From contig JAFUCA010000017.1 of assembly GCA_017459895.1 (NCBI GenBank), positions 1 to 61,542 of the forward strand: 61,542 nucleotides of DNA. Direction: 5' to 3'. A program made the translations under genes and the position numbers. The notes under the pieces were generated by a model that saw only the letters and a program-made list of their open reading frames with translations, searched no databases and had not been told where the DNA came from. Every line of letters starts with the position of its first letter. Position 1 is the first letter of the stretch. This stretch comes from Bacillota bacterium (GTDB taxonomy: Bacteria; Bacillota; Clostridia; Peptostreptococcales; Anaerovoracaceae). Positions 1 through 9,721 of the stretch are shown one piece after another.

Positions 1-1
1 C

Positions 2-328
2 ATCATTCTGCCGGGCAGAATGTACAAGGAAGCATTCGAAGACAGAAGACTGAAGGCGAAGAACCTGTCCAGATGTCTGGAAGACTCCGGAACGATCACC
101 TCGAACTTCTTCCCGTGGAACACCTGCGGAGCGACGATGCGCTCCTTCCTGGGCGTGAACAGCGCGTACATTCCGTTCGCGGTACTGAACTATGTGAACC
201 CGCTGGTATCCATGTTCTACGGCGTCACCGGAATCACCATGGAGGAGATGACCGAGGAAGAGTACCAGAAGGTCCTGGAAGAAAGAGAAGCCGACAAGAA
301 GGCGGCTCTGGAGGCCGCGGAGGCTTAG
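2..328 (+). CDS. Na+/H+ antiporter NhaC family, C-terminal part
   Basis: The reading frame is open from the window edge and ends at 328, so only the C-terminus is seen. The segments ILPGRMY, NLSRCLEDSG and PWNTCGATM are typical of the last third of NhaC-type sodium/proton antiporters, where the Pro-Trp-Asn-Thr-Cys-Gly stretch lies in a late membrane helix. A hydrophobic segment follows, then a charged Glu/Lys-rich cytoplasmic tail. The family exchanges Na+ for H+, sometimes organic acids, at the cytoplasmic membrane. The substrate cannot be told from this fragment. A second NhaC-family protein lies at 33044-34342. Confidence 0.8.
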   Translation: MILPGRMYKEAFEDRRLKAKNLSRCLEDSGTITSNFFPWNTCGATMRSFLGVNSAYIPFAVLNYVNPLVSMFYGVTGITMEEMTEEEYQKVLEEREADKKAALEAAEA

Positions 329-433
329 AACCGGTACGCACAGTTTCATAAAGACTGCTTATTTGCAGGAGCAGGGATCCCTTGATCCCTCTCACATACA
401 GGAAGACTCAGTCTTCCGAACTGAATAAGTAAG

Positions 434-468
434 CACAAAGACCCGGTCACCACCCGGGTCTTTGTGTG
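434..468 (+). terminator. Probable terminator after the NhaC gene
   Basis: A strong inverted repeat, CACAAAGACCCGG against CCGGGTCTTTGTG, with a short loop, lies about 100 bp after the stop. There is no long T run, so intrinsic termination is likely but not certain. A smaller palindrome (GGAAGACT/AGTCTTCC) lies at 401-418. Confidence 0.55.
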
Positions 469-598
469 AATGTGGCTCGGCCCTGCGCCGAGCAGTCAGG
501 TTAACCAAGGTGCCACGCGCGCCGCAACGCGGCGCAAAGCGAGCGCAGCGAGCGGCGTGGAATCCAGTTAATAATGAAAGAGGATACAGGAGGAAAAC

Positions 599-1876
599 AT
601 GTTATCTCAGGTAATTGCCGTTGCGATCTTTGTCGCTGTCATCGGCGTGATCGTATCGGAAAAACTGCATCGTGCGGCCTGCGCGCTGATCGGGGCGATG
701 CTGCTGGTGCTGCTGGGCATACTGGAGCCGGCGGAAGCACTGGATTTCATCGACTTTAACACCATCGGCGTTCTGATCGGCATGATGATGTTCGTTGCCG
801 TTGTCAAGAATTCCGGGATATTCGAGTATCTGGCCATTAAATCGGCGAAGATCGCGAAGGGGAATCCGTGGAGGATCATGATCGCCTTCATGATCATCAC
901 CGCGGTTCTTTCTGCCTTCCTGGATAACGTGACCACCGTGCTGCTCATTGGTCCGATGACCTTCAGCATCTGTCAGAAGCTGGAGCTGAATCCGGTCCCC
1001 TATCTGATGACCCAGATCATGTCGTCCAACCTGGGGGGAACCGCGACCCTGATCGGAGATCCGCCGAACATCATGATCGGCAGCGCCGCGGATATTTCCT
1101 TTGCTCAGTTCGTCATGTACGACGCTCCCATCGTTGTGATCTCCATGGTGGCCGCAGTATTCATGTTCAAGTTCATCTATAAGAAGGGACTGACGGTCGC
1201 GCCGGAGAAGATGGAGCTGATCATGAACATGGACGAAAGGGAACAGATCCGGGATCACGCCCTGTTCGTCAAGAGCGTGATCATGATCTTCCTGGTGGCC
1301 CTCGCCTTCATCCTGCACGACACGCTGGGCCTGAAGACCAGCATCATCGCCCTGTCCTGCGCGGCTCTGATGATCATGATCGGGCGGCAGGATGTGGAGG
1401 AGACCGTGCACGACGTCGAATGGCCGACCATCGTGTTCTTCGCCTTCCTCTTCATCGTCGTCGGCGGACTGGAGAAGGTCGGTATCATTCAGGCCATCGC
1501 CGACCTGATGATCTCGGCAACGGGGACCCATTACGTGGTCCTGATGCTGGTCATCCTGTGGGTGTCCGCCATCTGTTCGGCCGTACTGGACAACATTCCG
1601 TTCGTAGCCACGCTGATCCCGCTGATCATGACCATGGAAGCCGAGGGCATCGATGTCTGGCCCCTCTGGTGGGCGGTGTCCATCGGCGCCTGCTTCGGCG
1701 GCAACGGCACCATCATCGGCGCCTCAGCCAACGTCGTTCTGACCGGCATCGCCGGCAGAAGAGGCTATCCGATCACCTTTATCGACTTCCTGAAGATCGG
1801 CGCTCCGGTCATGCTGATGTCGATCGTGCTTGCTACTGTCTATCTGCTGGTCCTCTTTGGAGGCTACTGGAAATAA
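599..1876 (+). CDS. ArsB/NhaD superfamily ion permease
   Basis: This is a 425-residue integral membrane protein with about ten to twelve hydrophobic helices. It carries hallmarks of the ArsB/NhaD/P-protein superfamily: SAFLDNVTTVLL near residue 103, NLGGTATLIGDPPN near 142, and a second SAVLDNIPFVATL with GGNGTIIGASANV in the C-terminal half, so the two-fold internal repeat is complete. Members move arsenite, Na+/H+ or dicarboxylates. The substrate is not evident here. An AGGAGG-type site lies just upstream of the ATG. No arsR or arsenate reductase gene is near, so an arsenic role is not supported by context. Confidence 0.8.
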   Translation: MLSQVIAVAIFVAVIGVIVSEKLHRAACALIGAMLLVLLGILEPAEALDFIDFNTIGVLIGMMMFVAVVKNSGIFEYLAIKSAKIAKGNPWRIMIAFMIITAVLSAFLDNVTTVLLIGPMTFSICQKLELNPVPYLMTQIMSSNLGGTATLIGDPPNIMIGSAADISFAQFVMYDAPIVVISMVAAVFMFKFIYKKGLTVAPEKMELIMNMDEREQIRDHALFVKSVIMIFLVALAFILHDTLGLKTSIIALSCAALMIMIGRQDVEETVHDVEWPTIVFFAFLFIVVGGLEKVGIIQAIADLMISATGTHYVVLMLVILWVSAICSAVLDNIPFVATLIPLIMTMEAEGIDVWPLWWAVSIGACFGGNGTIIGASANVVLTGIAGRRGYPITFIDFLKIGAPVMLMSIVLATVYLLVLFGGYWK

Positions 1877-1894
1877 GCAAAGGAGTTAATGAAA

Positions 1895-2278
1895 ATGAAA
1901 AAGCAAATCAAGAAATGGACAGCTGTCATTACGGCAGTGCTCTGCATGGGCGCCTTCCTTCTGACCGGGTGCGGAGATAAGAACGACTTCGCCACTTACA
2001 TGAAGGGGCAGCCGGCGATGCGTTCCGCGATCGAAACACAGCTGGCGATCCTGAGCTCTGACGCCAAGGGATCGATTCAGTACAAGGAGGATGGCCCGGA
2101 AGTAACGGTGACCTACTACGCTCTGACACAGAAGGAGATCGAAGGGGAAGAGGCGGAGAAGTGTACCGAGCGCTGCAATGTGATTCTTCAAGACGCTGTC
2201 GACCAGTATCATCAGGATACGGGGAAAACGGCCAGCGTCAAAGTGCTGATTTACGGACATGATGTAGAGAAAAAATAA
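1895..2278 (+). CDS. Small lipoprotein of unknown function
   Basis: The product is about 127 residues. It begins with a basic stretch and a hydrophobic segment ending in the lipobox LLTGC, so it should be lipidated and anchored on the outer face of the membrane. The mature part is short, acidic and mixed alpha/beta in character. No family was recognised. An in-frame ATG lies at 1889, but AGGAG at 1881-1885 is only three bases from it and nine from the ATG at 1895, so 1895 is preferred. It follows the permease by about 20 bp and probably shares its transcript. Confidence 0.7.
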   Translation: MKKQIKKWTAVITAVLCMGAFLLTGCGDKNDFATYMKGQPAMRSAIETQLAILSSDAKGSIQYKEDGPEVTVTYYALTQKEIEGEEAEKCTERCNVILQDAVDQYHQDTGKTASVKVLIYGHDVEKK

Positions 2279-2305
2279 CATTCCGGAGCACAGGGAGACA
2301 TTCGG

Positions 2306-2350
2306 GGCTGCCGTATCGACATTTGAGATGTTGTTGGGCAGCCTTTTTTT
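2306..2350 (+). terminator. Rho-independent terminator
   Basis: GGCTGCC (2306-2312) pairs with GGCAGCC (2337-2343), with a further internal ACAT/ATGT pairing, and is followed by seven T. It closes the permease-lipoprotein transcript. Confidence 0.8.
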
Positions 2351-2502
2351 GTACTCTGTCCCTCTAAGGTAAAGATTTGCCCTCGTACATCACAAGTTAT
2401 GAACCGGATATAGCTGCTCAGGTACACATTCTGCAAATTAGGAAGCGACAAATTTACCGAAGAGTCCGATCAGACCGTACAAACCCCTTGTTTTACAGGC
2501 GA

Positions 2503-2601
2503 TGGTACATAATCTGAGAAATCCTGATTGAATGTTTACCCGCAGATAAAGCGGATTTCTCTCATCCTTTCGAAATCTCCCGAAGAAAGGCGATTGTACC
2601 A
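2503..2601. other. Nested inverted repeats, possible three-way junction
   Basis: TGGTACA (2503-2509) can pair with TGTACCA (2595-2601). It encloses GAGAAATCC (2516-2524) with GGATTTCTC (2553-2561), and CCTTTC (2566-2571) with GAAAGG (2585-2590). The three stems form a closed junction in non-coding sequence. The stretch 2351-2673 holds no convincing gene. It could be a small structured RNA or a decayed mobile element. No riboswitch class was recognised. Confidence 0.35.
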
Positions 2602-2673
2602 AGATAGTGTAAAAAGATGGCTGCGGGAAACGTAGTGTCCCACAATTAATTATGCTCTCTACGGAAAGGAACT

Positions 2674-2871
2674 TTCGAGATTTTAGCGATTGAGAGTATA
2701 TCTGATCTCGAATATTCCTTCTGCAAAGTCTGGACGTCTCCCACCAATTCGAGATTCCGACCTATACGAAGGGTCAAAATCTCGAATCAAGGTAGCCTTG
2801 AAACTGATATTCATAAAGTTCAGAAGGATTATTCGAGATCCATCTTTCTTTAGAAGCCGCAAATCTCGAAT
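2674..2871. repeat. Array of three TTCGAGAT/ATCTCGAA arm pairs, 23-nt spacers
   Basis: There are three inverted-arm pairs: 2674-2681 with 2705-2712, 2747-2755 with 2779-2787, and 2831-2839 with 2863-2871. Each pair of arms is separated by exactly 23 nt of unrelated sequence. A one-mismatch copy of the dispersed word (GCAAAGTCTGG, 2723-2733) lies between the first two pairs. The array fills the gap before the CNNM gene and is not followed by T runs, so it is not a set of terminators. Confidence 0.8.
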
Positions 2872-3007
2872 GTTCGTTTCTGATATGTTTGTCAACTGAA
2901 AACTCCACAACAACTTGACGCTGCCCTCTTGCCCGGAACCACTTTACAATCCGGCGGTCTTTGAGATATACTATTAAATGGATTTTTATCGAATCGAGGA
3001 ATGAACA

Positions 3008-4294
3008 ATGAATGGTCTGCCCGGGCAGCTGGTACTCATCGCAATACTGATCCTGTTCTCCGCCTACTTCAGCGCGACGGAGACAGCCTTTACGTCCGTC
3101 AACCGGATCCGCATGAAAAATCTGGCCTCCGACGGCAACCGCAAGGCCGAGAAGGTCCTGGCCCTGTCAGAGAAATACGACAAGCTGCTGACGACCATCC
3201 TGATCGGAAACAATGTGGTCAACATCTGGATGACGGCCATCGCCACCAGCCTTTGCATATGGCTGTACGGGGCCCACGGGGCGACCATCGCCACCATCGC
3301 GATCACCGTCATTGTTCTGATTTTCGGAGAGATCACGCCGAAGAACATCGCCAAGGAGAAATCCGAAGGATTTTCGATGGTTTCGGCACCCTTCATCGGA
3401 GCACTGATGACAATTCTGACGCCAATCACCTTTATCTTCACCAAATGGAAACAATTCATTGGTAAGATATTTAAGCTGGGACAGCAGGAGACCATCACCG
3501 ACGATGAGATCCTGACCATGGTGGAGGAGGCCGAGACGGAGGGCTCCATCGATGAGGGCCGAAGCGAGCTGATCCAGAACGCCATCGAATTCGACGAGCT
3601 CACCGCCGAGGATGTCATGACGCCCCGGCCGGACATGGTCGCCATCGATACCGACTGTACGCAGGAGGAACTGGCGGATCTGTTCCGGGAGACCGGGTAT
3701 TCCCGTCTGCCGGTGTATGAAGAGGAGATCGACCGGATCATCGGCGTCATCAATCAGAAGGATTTTCACAATCAGATCGTGGGGACGGATAAGAAGATCA
3801 TCGACTGCATCATCCCGGTGGTGTTCGTTGCGGAGACCATTAAGATCTTCGACCTGCTGCGGAAGATGCAGCAGCTCAAGACCCATATGGCCATCGTCAT
3901 CGACGAATACGGCGGCACAGAAGGCCTGGTCACGATGGAGGATATCATCGAGGAACTGGTGGGAGAGATCTACGATGAGCACGACGTGGTCATCAACAAG
4001 GAGATCCTGCCGTTGCAGAACGGCAGCTACCGGGTGCAGGCCAGCGCCAGCGTGGCCCGGATATTCGACTACCTGGACATCGACGAAGAGATCCAGGAGG
4101 TCAACACGATCAACGGATGGGTCGCCATGAACCTGGACCGCCTGCCGAAACGGGACGATAAATTCGAAACAACGATCGGAGATAAACTGCTGAAGGTCCG
4201 GGTGACTAAGGCAGATGACCGGAAAGCAATCGAAATCAATCTGGTCTGTGAGACGATCGCAGATGAAGAGGAAACGGAGGAAAAAGACAGATGA
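3008..4294 (+). CDS. CNNM/CorC family membrane protein with CBS pair
   Basis: The 428-residue protein has an N-terminal CNNM (DUF21) transmembrane domain (about 1-190) with helices such as [17 protein letters not shown] pair follows (about 200-330, starting at [12 protein letters not shown]), then a C-terminal CorC_HlyC domain (about 345-420). Family members (YhdP/YrkA/MpfA type) have been linked to Mg2+ efflux or homeostasis. The old haemolysin label is not informative. Its stop overlaps the secA start by four bases (ATGA), implying translational coupling. One copy of the dispersed 10-bp word lies at 3247-3256. Confidence 0.88.
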   Translation: MNGLPGQLVLIAILILFSAYFSATETAFTSVNRIRMKNLASDGNRKAEKVLALSEKYDKLLTTILIGNNVVNIWMTAIATSLCIWLYGAHGATIATIAITVIVLIFGEITPKNIAKEKSEGFSMVSAPFIGALMTILTPITFIFTKWKQFIGKIFKLGQQETITDDEILTMVEEAETEGSIDEGRSELIQNAIEFDELTAEDVMTPRPDMVAIDTDCTQEELADLFRETGYSRLPVYEEEIDRIIGVINQKDFHNQIVGTDKKIIDCIIPVVFVAETIKIFDLLRKMQQLKTHMAIVIDEYGGTEGLVTMEDIIEELVGEIYDEHDVVINKEILPLQNGSYRVQASASVARIFDYLDIDEEIQEVNTINGWVAMNLDRLPKRDDKFETTIGDKLLKVRVTKADDRKAIEINLVCETIADEEETEEKDR

Positions 4295-7062
4295 GTTTCA
4301 TGGAAAAAATCTTCGGAGACCTGAACGAGAAGGAAGTCCGCAAGGTTGAGAAGATCGCCGATAAGGTCATGGCGCTGGACGGTCAGATGGCCGCTCTCAG
4401 CGATGACGAGCTCCGGGGGAAGACGCAGGAGTTCAAGGACCGGATCGCCGGAGGAGAGAGCCTGGACGATCTGCTGCCGGAGGCCTTCGCGGTCTGCCGG
4501 GAGGGCGCCTGGCGGTCTCTGGGAATGAAGCACTTCCGGGTGCAGGTCATCGGCGGCATCGTGCTCCATCAGGGCAGGATCTCCGAGATGAAGACCGGTG
4601 AAGGTAAGACGCTGGTGGCGACCCTGCCGGCCTACCTGAACGCGCTGGAAGGCAAGGGCGTCCACGTCGTCACCGTCAACGATTATCTGGCGAAGCGTGA
4701 CATGGAGTGGATGGGCAAGCTCTACACCTTCCTGGGACTGACGGTGGGATGCGTCATTCACGGCATCAGCGAGGAGGAGCGCCGGGCAGCCTACATGGCG
4801 GACATCACCTACGGCACGAACAATGAGTACGGCTTCGACTACCTGAGAGACAACATGGTCGTCTACAAGGAAGAGATGATGCAGCGGGAACTGAACTACG
4901 CCATCGTCGACGAGGTCGACTCCATCCTGATTGATGAAGCCAGAACGCCGCTGATCATTTCCGGCAAAGGAGACAAGTCCACGGACATGTATCGGCAGGC
5001 GGATAACTTCGTCAAGAAGCTGGTAAAGGATCAGGACTTCACCATCGAGGAGAAGGACGATCAGATCGCTCTGACCGAGGAAGGCGTGGCCAAGTGCGAG
5101 GTCCATTTCGGCATCGAGAACTTCTCCGATCCGGAGAACATGGAGATCAACCATCACGTTCAGCAGGCCCTGAAGGCCCGCAACATGATGAAGCGGGACG
5201 TGGATTACGTGGTCCGGGACGGAGAGATCATCATCGTCGACGAATTCACCGGCCGTATGATGTTCGGACGCCGCTACAGCGACGGTCTGCATCAGGCCAT
5301 CGAAGCCAAGGAAAACGTGCTGGTTCGTTCCGAGTCCAAGACCCTGGCGACCATCACACTGCAGAACTACTTCCGTATGTATCAGAAGCTGGCCGGCATG
5401 ACCGGTACGGCGAAGACCGAGGAATCCGAATTCGTCGACATCTACAATATGGACGTTGTGGTCATTCCGACCAATAAGCCCATCGCCCGGCGTGACCTGC
5501 AGGATGCGGTCTACGCCACGGAGCGGGGCAAGTACCACGCCATCGCCGATCTGGTGGAGCAGGCCCACAGCACGGGACAGCCGGTCCTGGTAGGTACCAT
5601 CTCCATCGAGAAGTCGGAGCTGATCGCGGACATGCTGCGCAAACGGGGCATCAAGGACTTCAACGTCCTGAACGCGAAGCATCATGAGAAGGAAGCGCAG
5701 ATCGTCGCGGAGGCGGGCCGTCTGGGAGCGATCACCATCGCCACCAACATGGCAGGCCGTGGTACCGACATCATTCTGGGCGGCAACCCGGAGTTTGAAG
5801 CCAGGAAGAAGATGGCGGAGCTGGAGTACGACGAGGACCAGATCGCCTTTGCCACCAGCTTCATTCAGAGCGATGACCCGGAGCTTCTGGAAGCCAGAGA
5901 GACCTTCCAGAAACTGCTGGCGGAATATACAGCGGAGCGTAAGCCGGAGCAGGAGAAGGTCGTGGAGCTTGGCGGCCTGTGCATCATCGGCACGGAGCGC
6001 CACGAATCCAGACGTATCGACAACCAGCTGCGAGGCCGTTCCGGACGTCAGGGAGACCCGGGCCAGACCCAGTTCTGCATCTCCATGGAGGATGAGCTGA
6101 TGCGGCTGTTCGGCGGTGAACGGATGCAGAACATCGTCCAAAAGCTGGGCGTCGAGGAGAATGAAGCCATCGAATCGGGCATGATCACCAAGCAGATCGA
6201 GAACGCCCAGAAGAAGGTCGAGGGGCGCAACTTCAGCATCCGTAAGTACGTTCTCCAGTACGACAACGTCATGAACAAGCAGCGGGAGATCATCTACGGC
6301 GAGCGAAAGAGAGTCCTGTTCGGGGAGGATCTGAGAGACGAGGTCTCCAACATGACCCGAAAGCTGATCGATGAGATCGTCGATCCGGTGGTCATGGCCT
6401 CCAAATATGCAGAGGAATGGGATTTCGACACGATCAACAAGGGCCTGCTGAAGATCACCGACCGGTTCCAGCCTTTGGAATTCGATCTGGAGGATCCGGA
6501 GACGGTGGCGGATCTGCAGAACATGGACGAGCAGTCCCTGAAGGAAGGCCTGTACCAGGATTTCGAGGATCTGTACGAAGAAAAAGAAAAGGAGATCGGA
6601 GCGGAGCGGCTGCGTGACGTCGAGCGTATGATCCTGCTGCGTGTCGTGGATAATAAATGGATGGATCACATCGATGCGATGGATCAGCTGAAGAGCGGTA
6701 TCGGACTGCGGGGCCTGGGCGGACAGGATCCGGCGGCGGCGTATGCCCACGAAGGATTTGCCATGTTCGAGCTGATGGTCGCAGCGATCCAGGAGGAATT
6801 CGTGAAGTTCTGCTATAACGTTACGGTCAAGACCTCTTCGGAGCGCCGCAACGTCACCGGCAGGGGCGAGTCCCATAAGGATGAATACGTGGACGATACT
6901 CCGCAGCAGCCGGGCGGGCAGCAGCCTCCGGCAGCGGCAGCGGTTCCGGCCAGAGAGCGCAAGCAGGAGACGGTGCGCCGCGACACCCCGAAGGTAGGAA
7001 GAAACGATCCGTGCCCGTGCGGCAGCGGGAAGAAGTATAAGCATTGCTGCGGAAAGTCGTAA
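4291..7062 (+). CDS. secA: Preprotein translocase ATPase SecA
   Basis: The 923-residue protein has the normal length and order for SecA. Walker A is MKTGEGKT at about 100-107, followed by VNDYLAKRD, the DEVDS Walker B box, TGTAKTE, GRGTDI and [13 protein letters not shown] of NBD2. The C-terminal zinc motif [14 protein letters not shown] binds SecB or lipid. It drives Sec-dependent export at the membrane, on which the many exported proteins of this window depend. The start is translationally coupled to the upstream gene, and prfB follows as in many Firmicutes. There is no exact copy of the dispersed word in the gene, only a one-mismatch copy at 6468-6478. Confidence 0.97.
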   Translation: MSFMEKIFGDLNEKEVRKVEKIADKVMALDGQMAALSDDELRGKTQEFKDRIAGGESLDDLLPEAFAVCREGAWRSLGMKHFRVQVIGGIVLHQGRISEMKTGEGKTLVATLPAYLNALEGKGVHVVTVNDYLAKRDMEWMGKLYTFLGLTVGCVIHGISEEERRAAYMADITYGTNNEYGFDYLRDNMVVYKEEMMQRELNYAIVDEVDSILIDEARTPLIISGKGDKSTDMYRQADNFVKKLVKDQDFTIEEKDDQIALTEEGVAKCEVHFGIENFSDPENMEINHHVQQALKARNMMKRDVDYVVRDGEIIIVDEFTGRMMFGRRYSDGLHQAIEAKENVLVRSESKTLATITLQNYFRMYQKLAGMTGTAKTEESEFVDIYNMDVVVIPTNKPIARRDLQDAVYATERGKYHAIADLVEQAHSTGQPVLVGTISIEKSELIADMLRKRGIKDFNVLNAKHHEKEAQIVAEAGRLGAITIATNMAGRGTDIILGGNPEFEARKKMAELEYDEDQIAFATSFIQSDDPELLEARETFQKLLAEYTAERKPEQEKVVELGGLCIIGTERHESRRIDNQLRGRSGRQGDPGQTQFCISMEDELMRLFGGERMQNIVQKLGVEENEAIESGMITKQIENAQKKVEGRNFSIRKYVLQYDNVMNKQREIIYGERKRVLFGEDLRDEVSNMTRKLIDEIVDPVVMASKYAEEWDFDTINKGLLKITDRFQPLEFDLEDPETVADLQNMDEQSLKEGLYQDFEDLYEEKEKEIGAERLRDVERMILLRVVDNKWMDHIDAMDQLKSGIGLRGLGGQDPAAAYAHEGFAMFELMVAAIQEEFVKFCYNVTVKTSSERRNVTGRGESHKDEYVDDTPQQPGGQQPPAAAAVPARERKQETVRRDTPKVGRNDPCPCGSGKKYKHCCGKS

Positions 7063-7174
7063 GGATTGCCCGAGCGAAGCGAGGGAGGATGCCTTACGAC
7101 CCGCGCCAGAGAAACGGGCATGGCCCGTTCTATGGTGCGGAAAGGATATATGAAAGCTATAACAGGAGTCATAG

Positions 7175-8296
7175 ATGATACAGACAGAACAGATCAGAGG
7201 AGAGCTTCCGGGCCTGAAGAGCATGCTGCGGGAAGCGGAGGAATCGCTGCGTCCGGAGCAGCTGCGGGAAGAGCTGGCGGCCCTGGACGAGAAGATCAAC
7301 GTGCCGGATTTCTGGAACGATCCGGAATCGGCCCAGAAGGTCATGAAAGAAAAGAAATCCATCGAAGGCAGTCTGGACACGCTGGAGGATCTCAGCGGCC
7401 GGATGGACGACCTTGAGATCATGCTGGATATGGCTGATGAGGCGGATTCCTCCGGGGACGGCGAGTCGGCCGAGCTGATGGTCACCGAGGCGCAGGAGGC
7501 CAGGCAAAAGCTGGAGCAGGACCTGGAAGCGCTGAAGCTCCAGACTTTGCTCGACGGGAAATACGATAAGAACAACGCCATCATCTCGGTTCACGCCGGC
7601 AGCGGCGGAACGGAGGCCATGGACTGGGCGGCGATGCTGTTTCGGATGTACACCCGCTGGTGTGAGAAGCGGGGCTATAAGTACAAGCTGATGGACATGA
7701 ACGACGATACGGAAGCGGGCATCAAGAGCGCCACGCTGCTGGTGGAGGGAGACTACGCCTACGGGTATCTGAAGAACGAGAAGGGTGTGCACCGGCTGGT
7801 TCGGATCTCGCCCTTTGACTCCTCCGGCCGGAGGCACACTTCCTTCGCTTCCCTGGACGTGACGCCGGAGATCGAATTCGACAATACCGTGGAGATCAAT
7901 CCGGAGGATCTGCGGATCGATACGTACCGGTCCAGCGGCGCCGGCGGGCAGCACGTCAACATGACGGACTCGGCGGTGCGGATCACCCACCTGCCCACCA
8001 ACATCGTCGTTACCTGCCAGAACGAGCGGTCCCAGATCCAGAACCGGGAGTTCGCCATGAAGATGCTCATGTCCAAGCTGATCGAGCTGAAGGAGCGGGA
8101 GGAGAAGGAATCCCTGGATGAGCTGAAGGGGGACTACAACCAGATCACCTGGGGAAGCCAGATCCGATCCTATGTTTTCCAGCCCTATACGATGGTCAAG
8201 GACCACCGGACCGGGGCGGAGGTCGGCAACGTGCAGGCAGTGATGGACGGCGACATCGACCTGTTTATCAACGAAAAGCTGAAGGCGAGAGATTGA
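7175..8296 (+). CDS. prfB: Peptide chain release factor 2, no frameshift
   Basis: The 373-residue protein carries the stop-codon recognition tripeptide SPF (in RISPFDSSGRRHTS) and the catalytic GGQ (SGAGGQHVN). Both assign it to RF2, which releases peptides at UGA and UAA. Many bacteria make RF2 through a programmed +1 frameshift at CTT-TGA near codon 25. Here the frame is continuous through that region (EESLRPEQL), with no internal stop, so the autoregulatory frameshift is absent. It follows secA by about 110 bp. Confidence 0.96.
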   Translation: MIQTEQIRGELPGLKSMLREAEESLRPEQLREELAALDEKINVPDFWNDPESAQKVMKEKKSIEGSLDTLEDLSGRMDDLEIMLDMADEADSSGDGESAELMVTEAQEARQKLEQDLEALKLQTLLDGKYDKNNAIISVHAGSGGTEAMDWAAMLFRMYTRWCEKRGYKYKLMDMNDDTEAGIKSATLLVEGDYAYGYLKNEKGVHRLVRISPFDSSGRRHTSFASLDVTPEIEFDNTVEINPEDLRIDTYRSSGAGGQHVNMTDSAVRITHLPTNIVVTCQNERSQIQNREFAMKMLMSKLIELKEREEKESLDELKGDYNQITWGSQIRSYVFQPYTMVKDHRTGAEVGNVQAVMDGDIDLFINEKLKARD

Positions 8297-8365
8297 TTGA
8301 AATTTCAGTCTTTTTAAGCCGGCGAAACCGGGAATATTTGTATACAGTATTTAAAAAAATACGCC

Positions 8366-8394
8366 TTGTTTTGGTTTTTTTATTGTGCTACTAT
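8366..8394 (+). promoter_or_regulatory. Likely sigma-A promoter of the oadB-like gene
   Basis: TTGTTT (8366-8371) and TACTAT (8389-8394) are 17 bp apart in an A/T-rich gap after prfB. A palindromic GATGCA-GA-TGCATC lies a little downstream in the leader, ahead of an AAGGAG-like ribosome site. Confidence 0.5.
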
Positions 8395-8454
8395 GGATTC
8401 GGTGATGCAGATGCATCGCTTTAGTCGTTGTGTGAAAAAGGAGAATGATAAGAA

Positions 8455-9621
8455 ATGGGTGCCATAGGCCAAACTTTGGTGACGTTCTGGGAGTCAACGG
8501 GTATTGCGAACTTCAGCTATCAGAACGGTATCATGATCATTGCGGCTCTGTTCTTCCTGTATCTTGCGATCAGACACGGATTTGAACCGCTTCTGCTGGT
8601 TCCGATCGCTTTCGGTATGCTGCTTTCCAACCTGCCGATGACAGCGATCTTCCTCAATGACGTCGTTCATGAGGGTATTACCAACTCGAATCAATTAACG
8701 GACGCAGGTATATTCTCGATATTCTATCTGCTGAAACCGGTCCTGCCGTCATTGATATTCCTCGGTGTCGGCGCCATGACGGACTTCGGCCCGCTGATCG
8801 CGAACCCGAAATCCCTGCTCATGGGAGCGGCGGCTCAGCTGGGTATCTTCTTCGCATTCTTCTCGGCGATCGCGCTGGGTTTCACTGCTCAGGAAGCCGG
8901 TTCCATCGGTATCATCGGTGGTGCGGACGGCCCGACAGCGATCTATCTGACCGGTAAGCTGGCAGACCATCTGCTGGGACCGATCGCGGTTGCCGCCTAC
9001 TCATATATGGCTCTGGTGCCGGTCATCCAGCCGCCGATCATGAAGCTGCTGACGACCAAGCACGAGCGTGAGATCAAGATGGAACAGCTGCGGGTGGTAT
9101 CCCAGCGTGAGAAGATCCTCTTCCCCATCGCGGTTACCATCGTTATCGCGCTGCTCCTGCCCTCCGTTGCTCCGCTGATCGGTATGCTGATGATGGGCAA
9201 CCTGTTCAAGGAGTGCGGACGTACCGCCAGATTGTCTGACACATCGTCCAACGCGCTGTCCAACATCCTGGTCATCCTGCTGGGTACCTGTGTCGGCGCA
9301 TCCGCGACGGGCGAGACCTTCATCACCTGGGCGACGATCAAGATCGTCATCCTGGGCGTGCTGGCATTCTGCTTCGGTACCGCAGGCGGACTTCTGATCG
9401 CCAAGCTGATGAACGCGATCTCGAAGAGCCCCATCAACCCGCTCATCGGATCGGCCGGTGTATCCGCCGTACCGATGGCAGCCCGTGTATCACAGGTAGA
9501 GGGCCAGAAGGCGAATCCGACCAACTTCCTGCTGATGCATGCCATGGGCCCGAACGTTGCCGGCGTTATCGGATCCGGCGTTGCCGCAGGCGTCATGCTC
9601 TGCATGTATGGTGGTTATTAA
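8455..9621 (+). CDS. Na+-transporting carboxybiotin decarboxylase, beta subunit
   Basis: The 388-residue hydrophobic protein matches the OadB/GcdB/MmdB family. The signature segment IGGADGPTAIYLTGKLA (about residues 157-173) carries the conserved Asp used for Na+ and proton movement, and the C-terminus ends in the usual glycine-rich helix (NVAGVIGSGVAAG). The family decarboxylates carboxybiotin carried by a partner biotin protein and exports Na+, coupled to oxaloacetate, glutaconyl-CoA or methylmalonyl-CoA. The carboxyltransferase, biotin carrier and gamma subunits are not next to it, so the substrate is unknown and the partners must be encoded elsewhere. Confidence 0.9.
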   Translation: MGAIGQTLVTFWESTGIANFSYQNGIMIIAALFFLYLAIRHGFEPLLLVPIAFGMLLSNLPMTAIFLNDVVHEGITNSNQLTDAGIFSIFYLLKPVLPSLIFLGVGAMTDFGPLIANPKSLLMGAAAQLGIFFAFFSAIALGFTAQEAGSIGIIGGADGPTAIYLTGKLADHLLGPIAVAAYSYMALVPVIQPPIMKLLTTKHEREIKMEQLRVVSQREKILFPIAVTIVIALLLPSVAPLIGMLMMGNLFKECGRTARLSDTSSNALSNILVILLGTCVGASATGETFITWATIKIVILGVLAFCFGTAGGLLIAKLMNAISKSPINPLIGSAGVSAVPMAARVSQVEGQKANPTNFLLMHAMGPNVAGVIGSGVAAGVMLCMYGGY

Positions 9622-9650
9622 GAAATTCTCTAAAATCATTTTTATACACG

Positions 9651-9688
9651 GGAAAACCCCCTGGCCGGGCGCGGTCAGGGGGTTTTCC
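9651..9688 (+). terminator. Terminator after the oadB-like gene
   Basis: GGAAAACCCCCTG pairs with CAGGGGGTTTTCC. The stem ends in a TTTT stretch on either strand, so it may also stop the convergent HAD gene transcript. Confidence 0.85.
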
Positions 9689-9721
9689 TGATTCTCGTGT
9701 TGTTCGGGTTCTGAGGGTCGT

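Noticed and set aside
4069-7584. 1171-codon open frame opposite secA
   Set aside because: It is a shadow of G/C-rich codon use in secA and prfB, with Leu/Ser/His-rich translation and no motif.
7175-8296. Programmed frameshift in prfB
   Set aside because: The frame is continuous through the expected CTT-TGA site and the N-terminal helix is intact in frame.
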